This document shows, piece after piece, positions 21,423 through 34,217 of a stretch of DNA of 64,000 nt (its first letter is position 1; every line of letters begins with the position of its first letter). Made by a program: the position numbers and the translations under genes. The stretch spans positions 1 to 64,000 of the forward strand of contig WFMF01000582.1 of assembly GCA_011033025.1 (NCBI GenBank). The letters run 5' to 3'. Source of the stretch: Beroe forskalii (Eukaryota > Ctenophora > Nuda > Beroida > Beroidae). Below the pieces are notes generated by a model, which saw only the letters and a list, made by a program, of their open reading frames with translations, did no database searches and was not told where the DNA came from.

Positions 21423-23230
21423 TATACAGGAATCTAATGAGTGGCTTGATCTATAAGTGTATACGATAGAAACTTAGAAACTTCAAGGTTCTCAATCTTG
21501 GTGTAATTATAGAGCTTCTGTCAATATCATAATTTGATGTTGATTTATTGCCGCAAGCTGAAATTACAGGATTCTATGTGAATTCGTGAGAATTAAACAG
21601 TTATAATCATGTCATGGCTTCTATTTAGGGCTTTGTAATTTTCTAACATTGTGTCTTCAAGAAACTTTTGTGTCTAAACAAAGTGAATTTAAATAAATAT
21701 TTTTCATATGAACCTCAATAATGACATAGTTTGGGTGGGGCTTCAATACTCCAGGTGTTAAGATCTATTATTAACTAAACAATTATTCCTATTGTTATTT
21801 CATCAATACTACTCACACTTAGCACACCGCATTTGTTAATGATAATAAACTGGACAAGAGCCACAATTTGGCGGCCTTTGCAAAATAAAATCTCGTAGGA
21901 AGGCAGTCGATAATTTCGCCATTATGGTCGACGAGTGGGTTGAAGTAGAGAAGAAGGAGGGAAATTGGAAGATCAGAAATTTGGTTTGACAGAGTACATT
22001 GCCCTTACAAAACAAAGGTCAAACTTGGAAACTTCCTGAGTTTTACATAGATTTGTAATTGGTAACTTGTATTGGCAACTTTTTAGTTGATTTTTTAAGG
22101 GACTCAATAATCAGATCATACTTCATATTAAATTAATTATTCAATTATTATATTTATATAATAATTTAACTCTCAAAGAAATGTTATTCTATACATAAAA
22201 TTAATGTTGGATGGAATTGGAATTATCATATTATCATTATTTAAGTTATAATATTATCATTAACATGAAACGTTACTACAAGTTACAACTTGCATTCTAT
22301 TGTAATGCATACGTCATTGCTTATCAATTATTTAAATTTAAAATAAATCAATGTTCAAATAATTAGTGAAAATAATCATATTAAATCATTATTTATTATT
22401 GATATTACACTTTTAACAGGTCTCAAATATGCAAATAACTATATGGCTAGTGAGAAATATCTAAAAGTAACGAGTGAGCCCTTGGGTCGAAAGCAACAGG
22501 TCGAAAATAAGGAGGAAAGTCCGAGTGGAGAAAGTCGAATGTTTTCTTACGCCGGTCTAATGCAGTAACGCAGGTGCTTCCACCGTTGCAACATGTTGCT
22601 TTTGACCCCCAATCATCATGGTCGTATCGAAACAACTAGTCAATATACATTATACATTCCTTATACAAGCCTAATCAGAACAGCGATATGAGCAGAGTTT
22701 CCTAAAGAGGCTTAATCACGGTTTATTTTCATGGTGAGTTGATGACGTCATTATCATGCTTGTGTTAGGTGAGTTGTGAGTTGATGACGTCATTACCATG
22801 CGGTGTAATTAAGAAATTGATTGCTACGCGTCTCTCTAGGTATTCTATTAGTAGATCATTATATAATACTCAATACTCATACTCCAAAACCTACTCATAC
22901 TTCCAAAATATGAACTTATCGTATCTACACAATTTTATTATTAGTCCAGTTATCTGCTTTTAAAAGGAAATTATATCTTAAATTTAGTCAAATACATTCG
23001 AGTCAATATTTTCAAAAAAAATCTCAAAATAATACCGTTAATTCATAGTCATTGATTAAAATACTAATAATGAAAATACTAATAAAGAATGTGCCGGGTT
23101 AATTTTCAAATATTAACTTTTCAAATAATAGTATAATTATTTAAAACTGAAAAATTTGAATTCCAGCATGTTCACAAGTATGTATATAATAATGTATTAT
23201 CCTGGGATGATTCACATATTACATGGGCAG
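21423..23230. other. gene-free, A+T-rich
   Basis: No supported gene. Two CRE-like GATGACGTCATTA(T/C)CATG sites lie in a short direct repeat at 22735-22805. A short frame MVDEWVEVEKKEG at about 21923 has too little to support it. Confidence 0.5.
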
Positions 23231-23235
23231 TTCAT

Positions 23236-23360
23236 CCCGCAGTTTGTGTGTCTTGTGCGCGGCTAAGGTTTGTGCGGCGTTCAGAAATGTTATCTGTATA
23301 TCTATAAGACGCGCAAATTTGAGCCGCGCACACAAAAGACGCGCAACCTGCAGTTCGATT
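23236..23360. mobile_element. small GC-rich inverted-repeat element
   Basis: The arms contain GTGCGCGGCT and AGCCGCGCAC around an A+T centre, flanked by GCAGTT/CTGCAGTTC sequences. It resembles the 21044 element in design. 23361-25128 shows nothing identifiable. Confidence 0.45.
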
Positions 23361-25128
23361 GTTCGAACTGCCACCGTTATAACTTAATCAGTCAGGGGAG
23401 GGAGTTGGAAGAGGTTTTAATTAATGATCATGTTGCTAAGCATCCCTTAAAATTTGGCCTGCAAGCCGAGCCGAGAATTCAAGCTACATGATTGTCAATA
23501 AAGTAAACTTTACAAGTTGATGACAGGATCAAGGGGGGCTTGGGGGAGTACTGAAAATTGATTACATAAGTCATAACATGTGAACGATCCCCAGATCACG
23601 ATGATAGTCATAGTGTACTAATTTGGTAATAATTTCATGTTTTATTCACACACTAGCCTGCAGTTCAAACATAGCACCTCTCTCAATAATTCAGTTATGA
23701 TTTACATCGTACTCCACTATAATGATAATTCTACTCAATAGTCAATCACTTCAGATAGAATATAATATCTAATGTACTCTCAGTTTTCAGATTATATACA
23801 CGAATATTTTAGTGAGATTCAAGAAGTTTTCTCATTCGGCGGAATTGGCGATCAAATAGTACATTTACATTATCTGCCATATCTCACCGTAATGAGGCAT
23901 CTGTTAATAGGCATTCTTCTGGTAAGGTTGTTATGAAACTCAAACAGTGTGTTGGATTCACTCAGTCTATTTTGTAAGAAATTGAGCCTAGGATTTGAAA
24001 AAATAGGAAGGTTTTCTATTTCTTCAAATCTTAGGCACCTAGCTTTTCTGGTTTTGGGAAAATTGGGAAACTTCTATGAATTCAAAGAATAATCAATAAG
24101 GAAGGTCCATGCCTTACAAATCAAGAGAACCAGATAATTACCAGGAATTCTCAAGTTCTAAAATACCGAGCTTTCGAGCCAAGTTTATTGAGGGACATGA
24201 GGAATCTTTCTACTTACTTACAGTTATTGTATTGTACCTCATTGAATTTGCTGTTGTTTGAAATCTTGTGAATTTAATAGGTACTCATAGCTTCATAGCT
24301 GGAAATTATTGACTTTTCACTCAAAGAATCAAAAGTTAAGAAACTTCTATATGCTTAAATTAGCTTTGAATTTCAATAAGTTTCTTGCAAAAAAACTGAG
24401 TGTATATTTTAAGCCTACAAGAGATGAAATTTGAAGTGGTTGTCACTTGAATTGCTAAATTCATTTCCAGGATTTCACTAACAAGATGCGTTACCTTCTA
24501 CTTTTATACTTATTGAATGATTTGTCAAACTTCCACACTACTTCATACTTTCATAAGATTCACCATCGGTCAATTAATTTATCAATTCATTAACATTAAC
24601 TAATAAGCCATCAATCTGGCACAAAATATTAGCTCATTTAGTCATGTTTTAACTGTTAACGATAGCTAAATAGGGTCCAAAATGATGTGCTATTTGAGGC
24701 ATGTCCTGCTGTCAATAACAAATGCTTAAGGCATTTATGAGACACTGAAGCAAAGTAATTAAGCAATTAATAGTGATGAGACTAAAATTCCGTTCTTAAT
24801 TAAATTGAATTCTTGAACAAATGAATAACAGTAAAAGTTAAATGACAATCATAAGAGATGAGTGGTGCCTAGGGATTGATTGCGTGTATTTCCAGATTGC
24901 CTAATATTGTAATAGCCTACTATAATCAACCTTGCATCAAAACCAAACGACGCCATGCGCCTCAAAAGTTAATATTCAAGACACCAACAACAAGTAATAT
25001 CATCTAACAACGCGACAGTGGATATATTGTACATTGCGCGCAGCACTTGCACGTGCACTAAGAAAATACAAAGTACATTGCAGTGCACGTGTTGCAACAA
25101 TTACACGTGCATGCGTTCTCACGCTCGC

Positions 25129-25200
25129 ACACATCGTGCATGTGCGCATTGTCACGCGCCGCGCACATCGTGCATGTGCGCATTGTCACGCGCCGCGCAC
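25129..25200. repeat. 34 bp GC tandem repeat in presumed Rab3 3' UTR
   Basis: Two copies of a unit with CACATCGTGCATGTGCGCAT plus TGTCACGCGCC, embedded in a CACGTG/GCGC-rich tract (25030-25215). It lies 50-120 bases past the Rab3 stop codon on the minus strand. Confidence 0.7.
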
Positions 25201-25246
25201 GCACGTGCACACAACACATACACATAACATTATCCGGCCTACTAGA

Positions 25247-25766
25247 TCAGCAGCACGAAGTAGCCGGCTTATTTTGAGCGTTCTGATTGTTATTAATGTT
25301 GCGGATCAGCGTCGGGTCTTTGTCAACGCACTCCGACATCTTGTCACAGATGATGTCAACCAACTTGTCGAACGTTACCTTCACGTTTTTGTCGTCCTTG
25401 GCACTTGTTTCAAAGAAGGGGAAGCTCAGTTCGTCAGCAAGTTGCTGTCCTCGATCGAACGTCACGACGCGCTGGTCTTCCATATCGCACTTGTTTCCCA
25501 CCAACACTACCTGTTAAAACTTGTTAGTACCTGGCTAGTTTCATTGACTGAAAACCCCGGAGGGGCGCAGAAAGGGATTTGAAACTTTATTACATAATGA
25601 TAATACATAGTTCTTATAGTTGAAAATACCAAAAACGACCTGTCTAAAGACTTAAAAAATATCGCGCAGACGTCATTATTAGATCATTATCCAATCGACT
25701 AATTGAGTTACTATAAAGCTACAAACCTGAGCGTTATCCCAGGAATAGGTCTTGACTTGAGTTGAC
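25247..25766 (-). CDS. Rab3: Rab3 GTPase, exons 4 and 5 (C-terminal half)
   Basis: Exon 4 (25727-25766) encodes [13 protein letters not shown] after completing a Trp codon. Exon 5 (25247-25510) starts [13 protein letters not shown], holds the guanine-specificity motifs NKCD and ETSAK, and ends KPATSCC, a CC prenylation signal, with a stop at 25247. Intron 4 is 216 bases. Intron 3 (25767-38944) is 13.2 kb. With exons 1-3 of unit A (38945-39678) this makes a 205-residue protein with consistent phases throughout. Rab3 cycles between GTP and GDP on synaptic and secretory vesicles and controls docking and exocytosis through RIM-type effectors (family knowledge). The N-terminus is about 12-15 residues shorter than in fly or human Rab3. 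Exons 4-5 occur once, whereas exons 1-3 occur twice. Confidence 0.95.
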
Positions 25767-25850
25767 CTGAAAATAGCCGGGGGTCATTCAACTTCTTGAA
25801 TTACTTTGAATAGATCATTATATTTCAGATTCTAATACTACTGATATTCA

Positions 25851-26005
25851 AGGACGCATTTCATAGGGTGTAGCTCGTTAATGACTCTAAATTAATAAAT
25901 ACTAAGAGTATTTCATAATGACCGCGTTTTATTTTATTCTGATACTCCGCTTCAAAGACGCATTTCGTAGGGTGTAGCTCGTTAATGACTCTAAATTAAT
26001 AATCA
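25851..26005. repeat. direct repeat of ~55 bp inside Rab3 intron 3
   Basis: Two copies of a segment with GGGTGTAGCTCGTTAATGAC followed by TCTAAATTAATAA, about 100 bases apart. The rest of 25767-28626 is intron sequence in which I see no other structure, apart from a repeated ACATTCCTCG...TTTTACAT motif near 27472 and 27610. Confidence 0.65.
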
Positions 26006-28844
26006 TATTGGTATGCGCGCGCATTATGATGTCGGATGTCCTCTTCCAACTGAAACACAAGAAAAACCTTGCCCCCTTTGCTGATTAGACCAGCAAAGGA
26101 AACAGTGTGTGACTGCTTGAAGTGTGTGATGTGTGCCTATGATCTTACGACGTGCTCAGGAAAAGTATTCCGAAGGTCACAGTTAGTACTAAGCAAACCT
26201 TTTAGCCAAGCTTAGGACCCCAGGCATAGTTTTTATTTGGCAGAAGTCCAAAATAAAATATTTTACGGGGTTCAATATTAGATTATTGAAGGAGCAGTAC
26301 ATTATAATGTAAAATGTGCGTGACTGGGGAGATAATTTTGCATGTATTATGTATACTCAACACCATCACTCAGTCAGAGTCCATTTCATGGAGAGTCAAA
26401 CGTGACGAACAAATTATGCATTATGTGTGAATCTTAATTATAACTAAAACGTGAATCACATTGTCTGTGCCAATTAAATTTAAAACCTGGCCAAGAAAAT
26501 TTAAGAGAAACGAATGCAACGGGAAAAAGAAATTTAGATATGGAAACCAATTTTAGTGCGTGCAGATTAATGATCAGTTCTACGAGTGCTTTCGTCGTTG
26601 TTGACCGCTGCATTGTTGCGTTTGGAAAGAACGGCGTGTTTACTACACACGGTGCACGAAATTCAAGATCTGAAGATAGATGACGGGTTTGGCTGGCATC
26701 GTATCTGTGGCAGACGTCGGTCGATTTGAATCAATGCTGAGTTGATGATAACGGAAAATGCGAATTTAGAGCAATTTAAGATTGACCGAAAGGAAAATCA
26801 AATTGGATCGAATTTGGGCATAGCATTGCGAATTTAGAAGACTGCTCTTTGGCGTGAATCAATGCTTAATTCAACGTTCAGTATGACTACGATACTCGGT
26901 TTCAATTTTAAGATTTAACTTCATCACACAACAACAAATTATAATAATCAAAACTTGCCCGGTTCAGCATTACTGCAAAGTAACCCACGAATCAATGTTA
27001 AATTTGCTCCTTCATAAACTTTCTCTGCGCTTATTATTTGGTTCTATATTACCTAGCAGGCCCAACGGGCTTTTCTAGTATTGAGAATAAATTGATTCTT
27101 TAATAAGTTGCAGCTTGCGGTGCGTCAATGAAGAAGAAGAATAAAATTGCAAGTTCTTTTATGCTTACTTTTTAATGTTACTTATAATTGATTGGACTAT
27201 ATTTAGTGTTACTATGAGAATGGACTGTAAATTATGGTTGCTTGAAGGTGGTCTTGACTAAAACTTAGCATCACATGTATGAGCAATTAAATTTAAAACC
27301 GTATACTTACAAGATTTACTCGAAATACGGCTGCTCTACTTGAAGCAACCCTCATAAATTTAGAATGTAGTGCACGATAATTTGTGTAGACCAAATTAAT
27401 CTTCGCTCTGCTTCAAAGGGTTCTTCATACCATACCTCCACATGTTGTACATTCAGTGTGTAAAATCTAAACATTCCTCGACCCCCGTTTTACATGCTTC
27501 ATAAAAAATACACGAGCGGAGCGAATGTATTATTTTACCTTATCGCCGAACGAGCGTGACGAGTGTGTCGTTAAGGTTAGAAGCTCCCAAGTGGTTGTGA
27601 TTAATCTAAACATTCCTCGTTTTACATACTTCACGTGGGGTGGCCTTCCTAAGCCTGCATAGTTGTGTGCGCGCGTACAGTGCACTTCCACGTGCTGTAC
27701 TAGCCAAGTAGCCATTTGCAGTAATGAAACATTAACGCGAAGTGAAGGGTGCTAGATGCTTGGGTGCCAACTGCCAAGTCGTTTAATCAATCTACACCCG
27801 TGTACTGCAGTACAAACCACCTTAGAGTATAATATAGCAGCGGTAGACACAGTAACATCATGCTATATTAGGCTAATCAGTAATTACAAACCTTGGAACA
27901 TATGTGTGTGGGGTATGCTCTCCCCAATCAACTTGGAGTGCCTTACAATCGTGTACTGAGTCTTGTATTCTGTACACTTTACAATGTACCAGGTGCTGTG
28001 AGTACTGCATGCATTCAAACTTATACATTGCATGATGTACAATGTACCAATTCAAATGTACACGCCGTAGAGTTTGCATCTCAGTTATTACATGACTAGT
28101 GAAGTAGTGAAGAAGTTCAATGAAAGAATTGAACCTAAAAAGTTAAATAGGAATTGATTCCTTACATGGAGGAATATGATAAATTACATGTCTCCCTGAT
28201 CCTGTGAAACTTGAGTTCAAGAGTCCTGTTGAAACAGAAATGGTGGTAAACTCCGCTCCGCCGGGATGCTTTGCGCTCCGATAACCAAATAAAATAGTCA
28301 GACAGGTGCAAGATGAAACTTTTAGCTTTTATTTTTGCACAATGATACTTTTCGTCCTTAGTTTTGCGCATCCCAAGTATTATCAAGTTCTCACTTGGTA
28401 ATTCCCAGGGGAGTGAAGCGTTGATTGCTTTACCGTGTACATATCATCACCTGACGCACTGTTAGTAAGCTGCAATGAAAGACGCTCTACGTCACTAGCA
28501 CACAACGTTAAGCCATAGTAATGACGTCACTAAAGGCGCCTGATTCCCTCCAAGACCTGCAGCTTTATTCGTGTTTTTAGTGCCCAAATATTATTAGAGG
28601 CACTGAAGGAGTTAAACTTATATCTTAGTATCTACTGGCGTATCCGATAAGACTGCTGGCCCCTCTCATTTTGGCCAGTTTCATCAGGGCCACAGCCGAT
28701 TGAAGATGTATCATGGAGAACACCTTACATTGGATATACCCTTTTCCTCTTTTTCTAATTCTTCTATGATAAGAAGTCTGGGAATTCGGAAATTATCCCT
28801 CTGGAAAAGCTAAGAAGGAAAAGCAGGAAATGATCAATATAATG

Positions 28845-29110
28845 CATGTACACACTACACAGTACACAGTACACTTGTACAGTGTACACCACAACGCCTG
28901 CAAGCTACAAAGGCCAGAGTAGACAAAAAAACAAACACTCCGACATACAAACAAACAGACATAGTACATACAGATAACACACTATACAGACACAAATACA
29001 CAGACATATAATGGACATACAGACATTACAGACACAGACACATGATTACAATAACATACTACGTACACACATACATACACACACGTACACACATACAGCT
29101 CAGTAGAATA
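28845..29110. repeat. CA/ACAGAC simple-sequence tract
   Basis: Runs of ACAGACA, ACACA and GTACAC steps. In unit B the corresponding tract is split between 50350-50480 and 51045-51165 by an insertion. Confidence 0.6.
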
Positions 29111-29309
29111 TAAGCTAATGATGTAAGATGTACCAGGTGCCACGCCCAGTGAGAGACCACTGCACTATTATGTCTGGAGTACGTCACTAACACACTACTT
29201 TAAGCCATAGTAATGACGTCACTAAAAGCGCCTGATTCTCAAAGGCTCAGGAAGACTACTGCACTATTATTATGTGTGTATATATAGAGACAACAAAGTG
29301 ACGGATTAC

Positions 29310-29640
29310 AAGCTAGGGAACTGGGGAGGGTGGATGGTAAGTAGAGGAAGGGTTGTAAGAAAGTAAGAAAAGGGTTGGTGGAGGAGGGGAGAAGAGGGTG
29401 GATGGTAAGAAGAGGTTGGGTGGATGAAGGGGAAAAGAGGATTTAGGGAACTAGTAGAAGAGGGAGGGTGGTAAGAAAGTAAGAAGAGGATGGGTGGAGG
29501 AGGGGGGAAGAGGATTTAGAGAAATGGTAAGTAGAGGATGGGTGGAGGACTGGAGGAGGATGACAGAAGATTTAGGGAAATGGGAGAAGAGGGTGGATGG
29601 TAAGAAAGTAAGAAGAGGGTGGGTGGAGGAGGGGAGAACG
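29310..29640. repeat. G-rich minisatellite (GGGTGGATGGTAAG type)
   Basis: Irregular tandem units of GGTGGATGGTAAGAAAGTAAG and GGAGGAGGGGAGAAGAGG. In unit B (51480-51565) only a short remnant is present. Confidence 0.7.
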
Positions 29641-29679
29641 AAGGATTTAGACACTTGAAAACTTCGGAGGATTCTTTAA

Positions 29680-30702
29680 GGGGGGGTTCAAGCCAAATTT
29701 TTGGGAAAACACGTTTCTGAGATAACGGTTGACCCAAAAGGTATACCCCGTGGGCCAACTTTTTGGCCAGGTTTGGTACCCCAGACCCACTGGCGCCGCT
29801 GTGGCGCCGTGCCCAAATATGGGCACAAAATGGGCATAATTTTTCAAAAGCAACTTGGGCGGGATCTGAGGTGTGCAATCGATAGATAATGGTCCCCTGA
29901 GTTACCATAAAAAATTTGAAGACGATATCTCAAAAATGGTTGAGTTATGGCCGAAAAACGTATGCCGATAGAGCATACGTATGCGCAAGCCAATTCTGGC
30001 CCATAGCTTGGCAATATCAATATTTTTGAATGAAACCAACTTTATTCGAGTAGCGTTGAATTATGTATTCTCTGCAAGTTTGGGCTTTATTGCTGCTAAA
30101 ATGGCGATTGAGGTCCAAACCTCTAAAAACCACAAAATCGCCATTTTCTAAGTCCGTGTTTTTTCAGTGCACTTTACTCAAGCTTATAATTCGGTTACGA
30201 TTGACACATATTTTTGTAAATTTTGAGTTAATTCTTTTTTGGCGCCAAAAGCGCCAAAATTTTGGCACTTTCGGCGCCAAAAAAATTTGAAGGCCTAACT
30301 CAAAAATCCGGCTCCATTTGTATCTGAGGAATTTAGTCTAGTTTCACGTAAAAAAAGAATTATGCAAAAATATCAATCGTAGCCGAAGTTATAAGCGTTT
30401 GAGTAAAGTGCACTTTGGAAAAAACGCAAACTTAGAAAATGGCGATTTTGTGGTTTTTTAGAGGTTTTTTGGATCTCAAATCGCCATTTTAGCAGCAATA
30501 AAGCCCAAACTTGCAGAGAATACATAATTCAACGCTACTTATCGAATAAAGTTGGTTTCATTCGGAAATATTGATATTTGCCCAAGTTATGGGCCGGAAT
30601 TGGCTTGCGCAACGCGCGTGTGCCCATATATGGGCATACGTTTTTCGGCCCACGGGGTATACCTTTTGGGTCAACCGTTATCTCAGAAACGTGTTTCCCC
30701 CC
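29680..30702. mobile_element. 1 kb foldback element with TTAA target duplication
   Basis: Starts GGGGGGG and ends CCCCCC, flanked by TTAA at 29676-29679 and 30703-30706. The arms (about 29698-30200 and 30385-30690) are inverted copies: AACACGTTTCTGAGATAACG near the left end pairs with its inverse at the right. The unit B site at 51603-51606 is empty (ATAA). TTAA targeting suggests a piggyBac-like source. No transposase. Confidence 0.8.
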
Positions 30703-30789
30703 TTAAGCTACAAGTCTATATTAAATTGAGTCATTGAGCTAACAACGTGTTGGGCGACTGAAGATACTGGATCTGATAATTAATTGGAA

Positions 30790-31170
30790 AATGTATATAT
30801 CGAGGTACTCGTCCGATAGGTCCAGGAGTACTACTGTCCTTGGCTATGAGACACACTCAATGTGGAACCAAATCAACTCACCTCGATACGACTTGAGTCC
30901 ATGTGTCATGCAGATTGCAGCACTTTCAAATGGCCTAAACTCCAAAAGGCTTATAGGTTGTAGCGCGAATTTAACAATAGAGAATGTTAAGATGTTAGCT
31001 ATACAAGGTGTATTGTCGGTAGGAGACACTATAACCTGTATGCTGGGGGATACATTACAGTAACGTTGGATGACAATATTACCCTCATTAACGAAGACGT
31101 ACATTTATCAAGTAGAGATTATATTTTGCCGTCTCCAGGCTTGAAGAGGATTTTATCAGTTATAGCTGAG
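30790..31170 (+). other. coding-like segment of unknown origin in both units
   Basis: The A copy has CSANLTIENVKMLAIQGVLS...GDTITCMLGD in one frame, then TLDDNITLINEDVHLSSRDY in the next. Unit B (51692-52130) keeps NLTIEN and TLDGDITLINEDVHLSSRDY. Conservation between copies is no better than in flanking DNA, so it may be only an old exon or transposon piece. Family not recognised. Confidence 0.3.
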
Positions 31171-31899
31171 ATTAATTATGAAACATGCTGACCCGAATCA
31201 AGGTTCAAAGCATCATCCCCCGTTGTGACTCGATCCAAGTGGGGTCTTCTTAGCGCCATCACCCATTGTACACTTGTTAGTTACACTCACCCTCACGGCC
31301 TCACACAGACACCCACACAAAAACACAATGGCATCGCTCTTACCATTAGCTGATCCCTGACTGGCATTGATACACCCTCTCTCTCTCCCAGCGTGTCATA
31401 ATATAGCTTTACAGACAGTTGAGGGTGACGTCATTATCAGAGTTAAGAATGGTGTGTTGATGACATCATTTTCACAGTTAAGAATGGTATCTTGAGGATG
31501 CTAAACCGCGGGAAAAGATGTAGAGATTTATTGAACCCTCAGTTGCTGGGATTAGCCTTCAAGCAACCTTATCAAGTGTGACTGATAGGGAAACTCACAG
31601 AGTTGTAGTTGCAAAGTTTCCTAAACTTTTGAATAATGAATAAATGAATAAATCTACTGATTGAATGATTGAATAACCAAATAAGTAGATATTATTAATA
31701 ATGACTCAAATACAAATTTCGCTTGTTCGAAAGAATTTCTGCCTCCAGCTAATTTTCATCTTTTTGTCAAAAAGATAAGCGTGATCCTGTTATAGACTCT
31801 GTAGATTTGCTCCGCATCTTAACTTATCCTTTTATTAGTTGCAGTTACATCATCCTCGACCAAGTTTGAGTTCAACAAAACTTTACACATTTCACTTTG

Positions 31900-32382
31900 G
31901 TAGAATGATAGCATTTACAGAATATATTCGGTGACTTCAGCGCAGGACCTCATCAGAAACCTAGTTCCTCAAAATGTTCTAAGTCCACACATACACTGGA
32001 TCATTCATTGTTTATACACTGGGAATCTCAAATCTCGGCAGAGTGTAAACTTTCTGACAATGACTGCATTGTATTACTTACTAAGGGAGTTCTTACAGCT
32101 CAATCAATGATCTACCAGGTTCTACAAGTTATTCATTATTCAAATTGGGACATTTAAATTCATTGTTACTGGTTGATCGTGGTGAACGGTCAAAATATTA
32201 TAACTGATACCGATACAAACTACCATTCTCTGGGCTTCGATATGATTTATCATGCTATGGCCATATTTGACTCTTTATATTTGTCCAAGAGAAATGGAGA
32301 TTTGACAAGGAGACTTGCAGACGATCATGGCATGTATTATGTTGATGACCAATGGTATAATGGTCAGAGCTATTACATCTGA
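31900..32382 (+). other. second coding-like segment in both units
   Basis: One frame reads DLIRNLVPQNVLSPHIHWII...NFLTMTALYYLLREFLQLNQ and stops. A following frame reads DSLYLSKRNGDLTRRLADDH...YYVDDQWYNGQSYYI and stops at 32382. In unit B the second frame has a stop and a frameshift, and the first is split by the element at 53063. Probably a decayed gene or transposon fragment. Function unknown. Confidence 0.3.
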
Positions 32383-32496
32383 CAGTTTGTTCATCTCTTC
32401 CGGGAGCTAAAATAAGGAAAGAATATAGTCAGGGGAGAGCGGGGCCAGTTTTATCTCCTTATATGTGTATAAAACATGTAATATATTTAACAAGAA

Positions 32497-33415
32497 TTGC
32501 GCCTGCAGCGAGCTTAATTCTTCAATTATTGATTGTGGGATGTACCCGTATGCAGGCGCTTAATTTCCCTCCCCGGCGGTGCTTGATGGAACCTCAGCAT
32601 CATTATACAACTCCTAGTAGGAGTATAAATATTGCGCCAACGCTGCGCGCGACCACCGAGAACATGCATTGGCACGTGCCATTTCTTCTAAAATTCTTGC
32701 GCGCGCGTTCGTTGTTGTACTCAGTTCGTTGTAGATTTCGCGCCATTTTGTTGAATCGGTTTACGTTTTGCATCAAATTGTGTCACCGTTTATTCACGCG
32801 ATGTATTTTCTTGAATGTTTATACTATTAACTTGATATCACTTTCTATCTGATTTTCAAATTTCGTGTTTGTGTTTTCTGTTTCAATGCTGTCTCTTGTT
32901 CCAAAAAGCAATATTCGTCTTTCACAGCGAATAGTATTTCTCAAACTTAGTCGAATCCAGCAGAAACTCTTAATAGTTATGCATTTTGGTACTAAACCTA
33001 GAACAAAACCGAAGCCTTTTCCTCAAATCTACCGCCCAACTCACACCTAAGATTTTAACTTTTAAGACACGAATTTTTCAACAGCCTAATTAAAGTTAGA
33101 ACTTATCAAAATTTAGGAGTTCGAGCATGCGGCACGGATGGGCCAGATCAACCTATAAGATTTATACTTTTGACAACCGAAGAAATTCGTTATTTTGAAA
33201 ATTCATGTGACATGGGGACGGAGGGACGGAGGGACGGAGGGAGGGACATTTTCGCGACTGATATTATAAAGGAGCAATCCGGGCACTTTCCAGAAATTAC
33301 AGTAGTTGTATTGCAAAACTGGACCTGATATACACATATTCTATTTCTCACCCTCCCTGACCACGATCTCTGCCAACCCTCTCATTTGCCTTTTTGTATT
33401 CACAAATAGGCCAAT
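32497..33415 (+). mobile_element. ~0.9 kb insertion found only in unit A
   Basis: Unit B (about 54139-54145) has no counterpart. The segment starts with a hairpin (GCGCCTGCA...TGCAGGCGC), has a TATA-like GAGTATAAATATTGC at 32620, a short basic frame (MLSLVPKSNIRLSQRIVFLK..., 32887-33050), and a GGGACGGA repeat at 33213-33246. The ends are not resolved. It could be the 5' part of a retroelement. Confidence 0.45.
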
Positions 33416-34217
33416 GGGGAGGGAAAAAATATAGCTACATATATATACGATACTTTGAGTAGCAGCATAATACGTACATTTTATATTTTCAAGCAGAACA
33501 CCAGTCCGAGCCGGGAGAGATTTATATGTTAGACATCATATATTAACATGGGCACAGAGGCAAACTAAGCGGCTGTAATGACGTCATTATCATAGCGCAA
33601 CATAGGGCGCTGATGACGTGTTGAACCGCCTATTTCTCAGGCGGGGTTCGAATACACCGGCAATTATACCTTAAAACATGCTGCACATTAGGGTGATTAG
33701 CGCGAGCATTCCTTTTAAATATCTATAAGCGAGCTCAAAATCAAAGTCAGTTTACTGGATTTTACTGTGTGGCTGGTTTTATACTTTGATTTATTTATAT
33801 ATACGCCTACACACCACCATGCACAGTATAGAACATGAATACATGTGTACAGGATGTATTGTGTGTATTTGTACAATTTTGTATGTATATGTGTATTATG
33901 AGTTCGTACCAATATATTACATGTATTTTATAGGTTCCGTGGGGGTGTACGGTAGAATACATGCAGTGCACTAAGATACACACTATCTACAGATAAACGC
34001 AGCCTTGCAACTCGGAAAAGAAGACCACCCAAGGTTAGGTTTGCACGTTTTAGGAGAATGTATACCTACATACACTGTGACAGGAACTCGCTTGGAGTGT
34101 GATACAAGGTAACAACAGTTAATGCCATGCCCCCCATACAAGGGATAATGATTGCACGCAGCGCGTATACTTAGTGGGATGGCTAGCAAGGATTACCAGG
34201 GTCCTTGATGTATTATA

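Noticed and set aside
21923-21988. Short start MVDEWVEVEKKEG
   Set aside because: Only 21 codons with a weak donor (GTTTGA); no partner exon found.
31900-32090. Possible CARD-like helix pattern in the frame DLIRNLVPQNVLSPH
   Set aside because: Resemblance is loose (spacing of Leu/Val only) and no supporting exons are present.
33640-33670. B-box-like GGGTTCGAATACACC
   Set aside because: No matching A box upstream at tRNA or SINE spacing.
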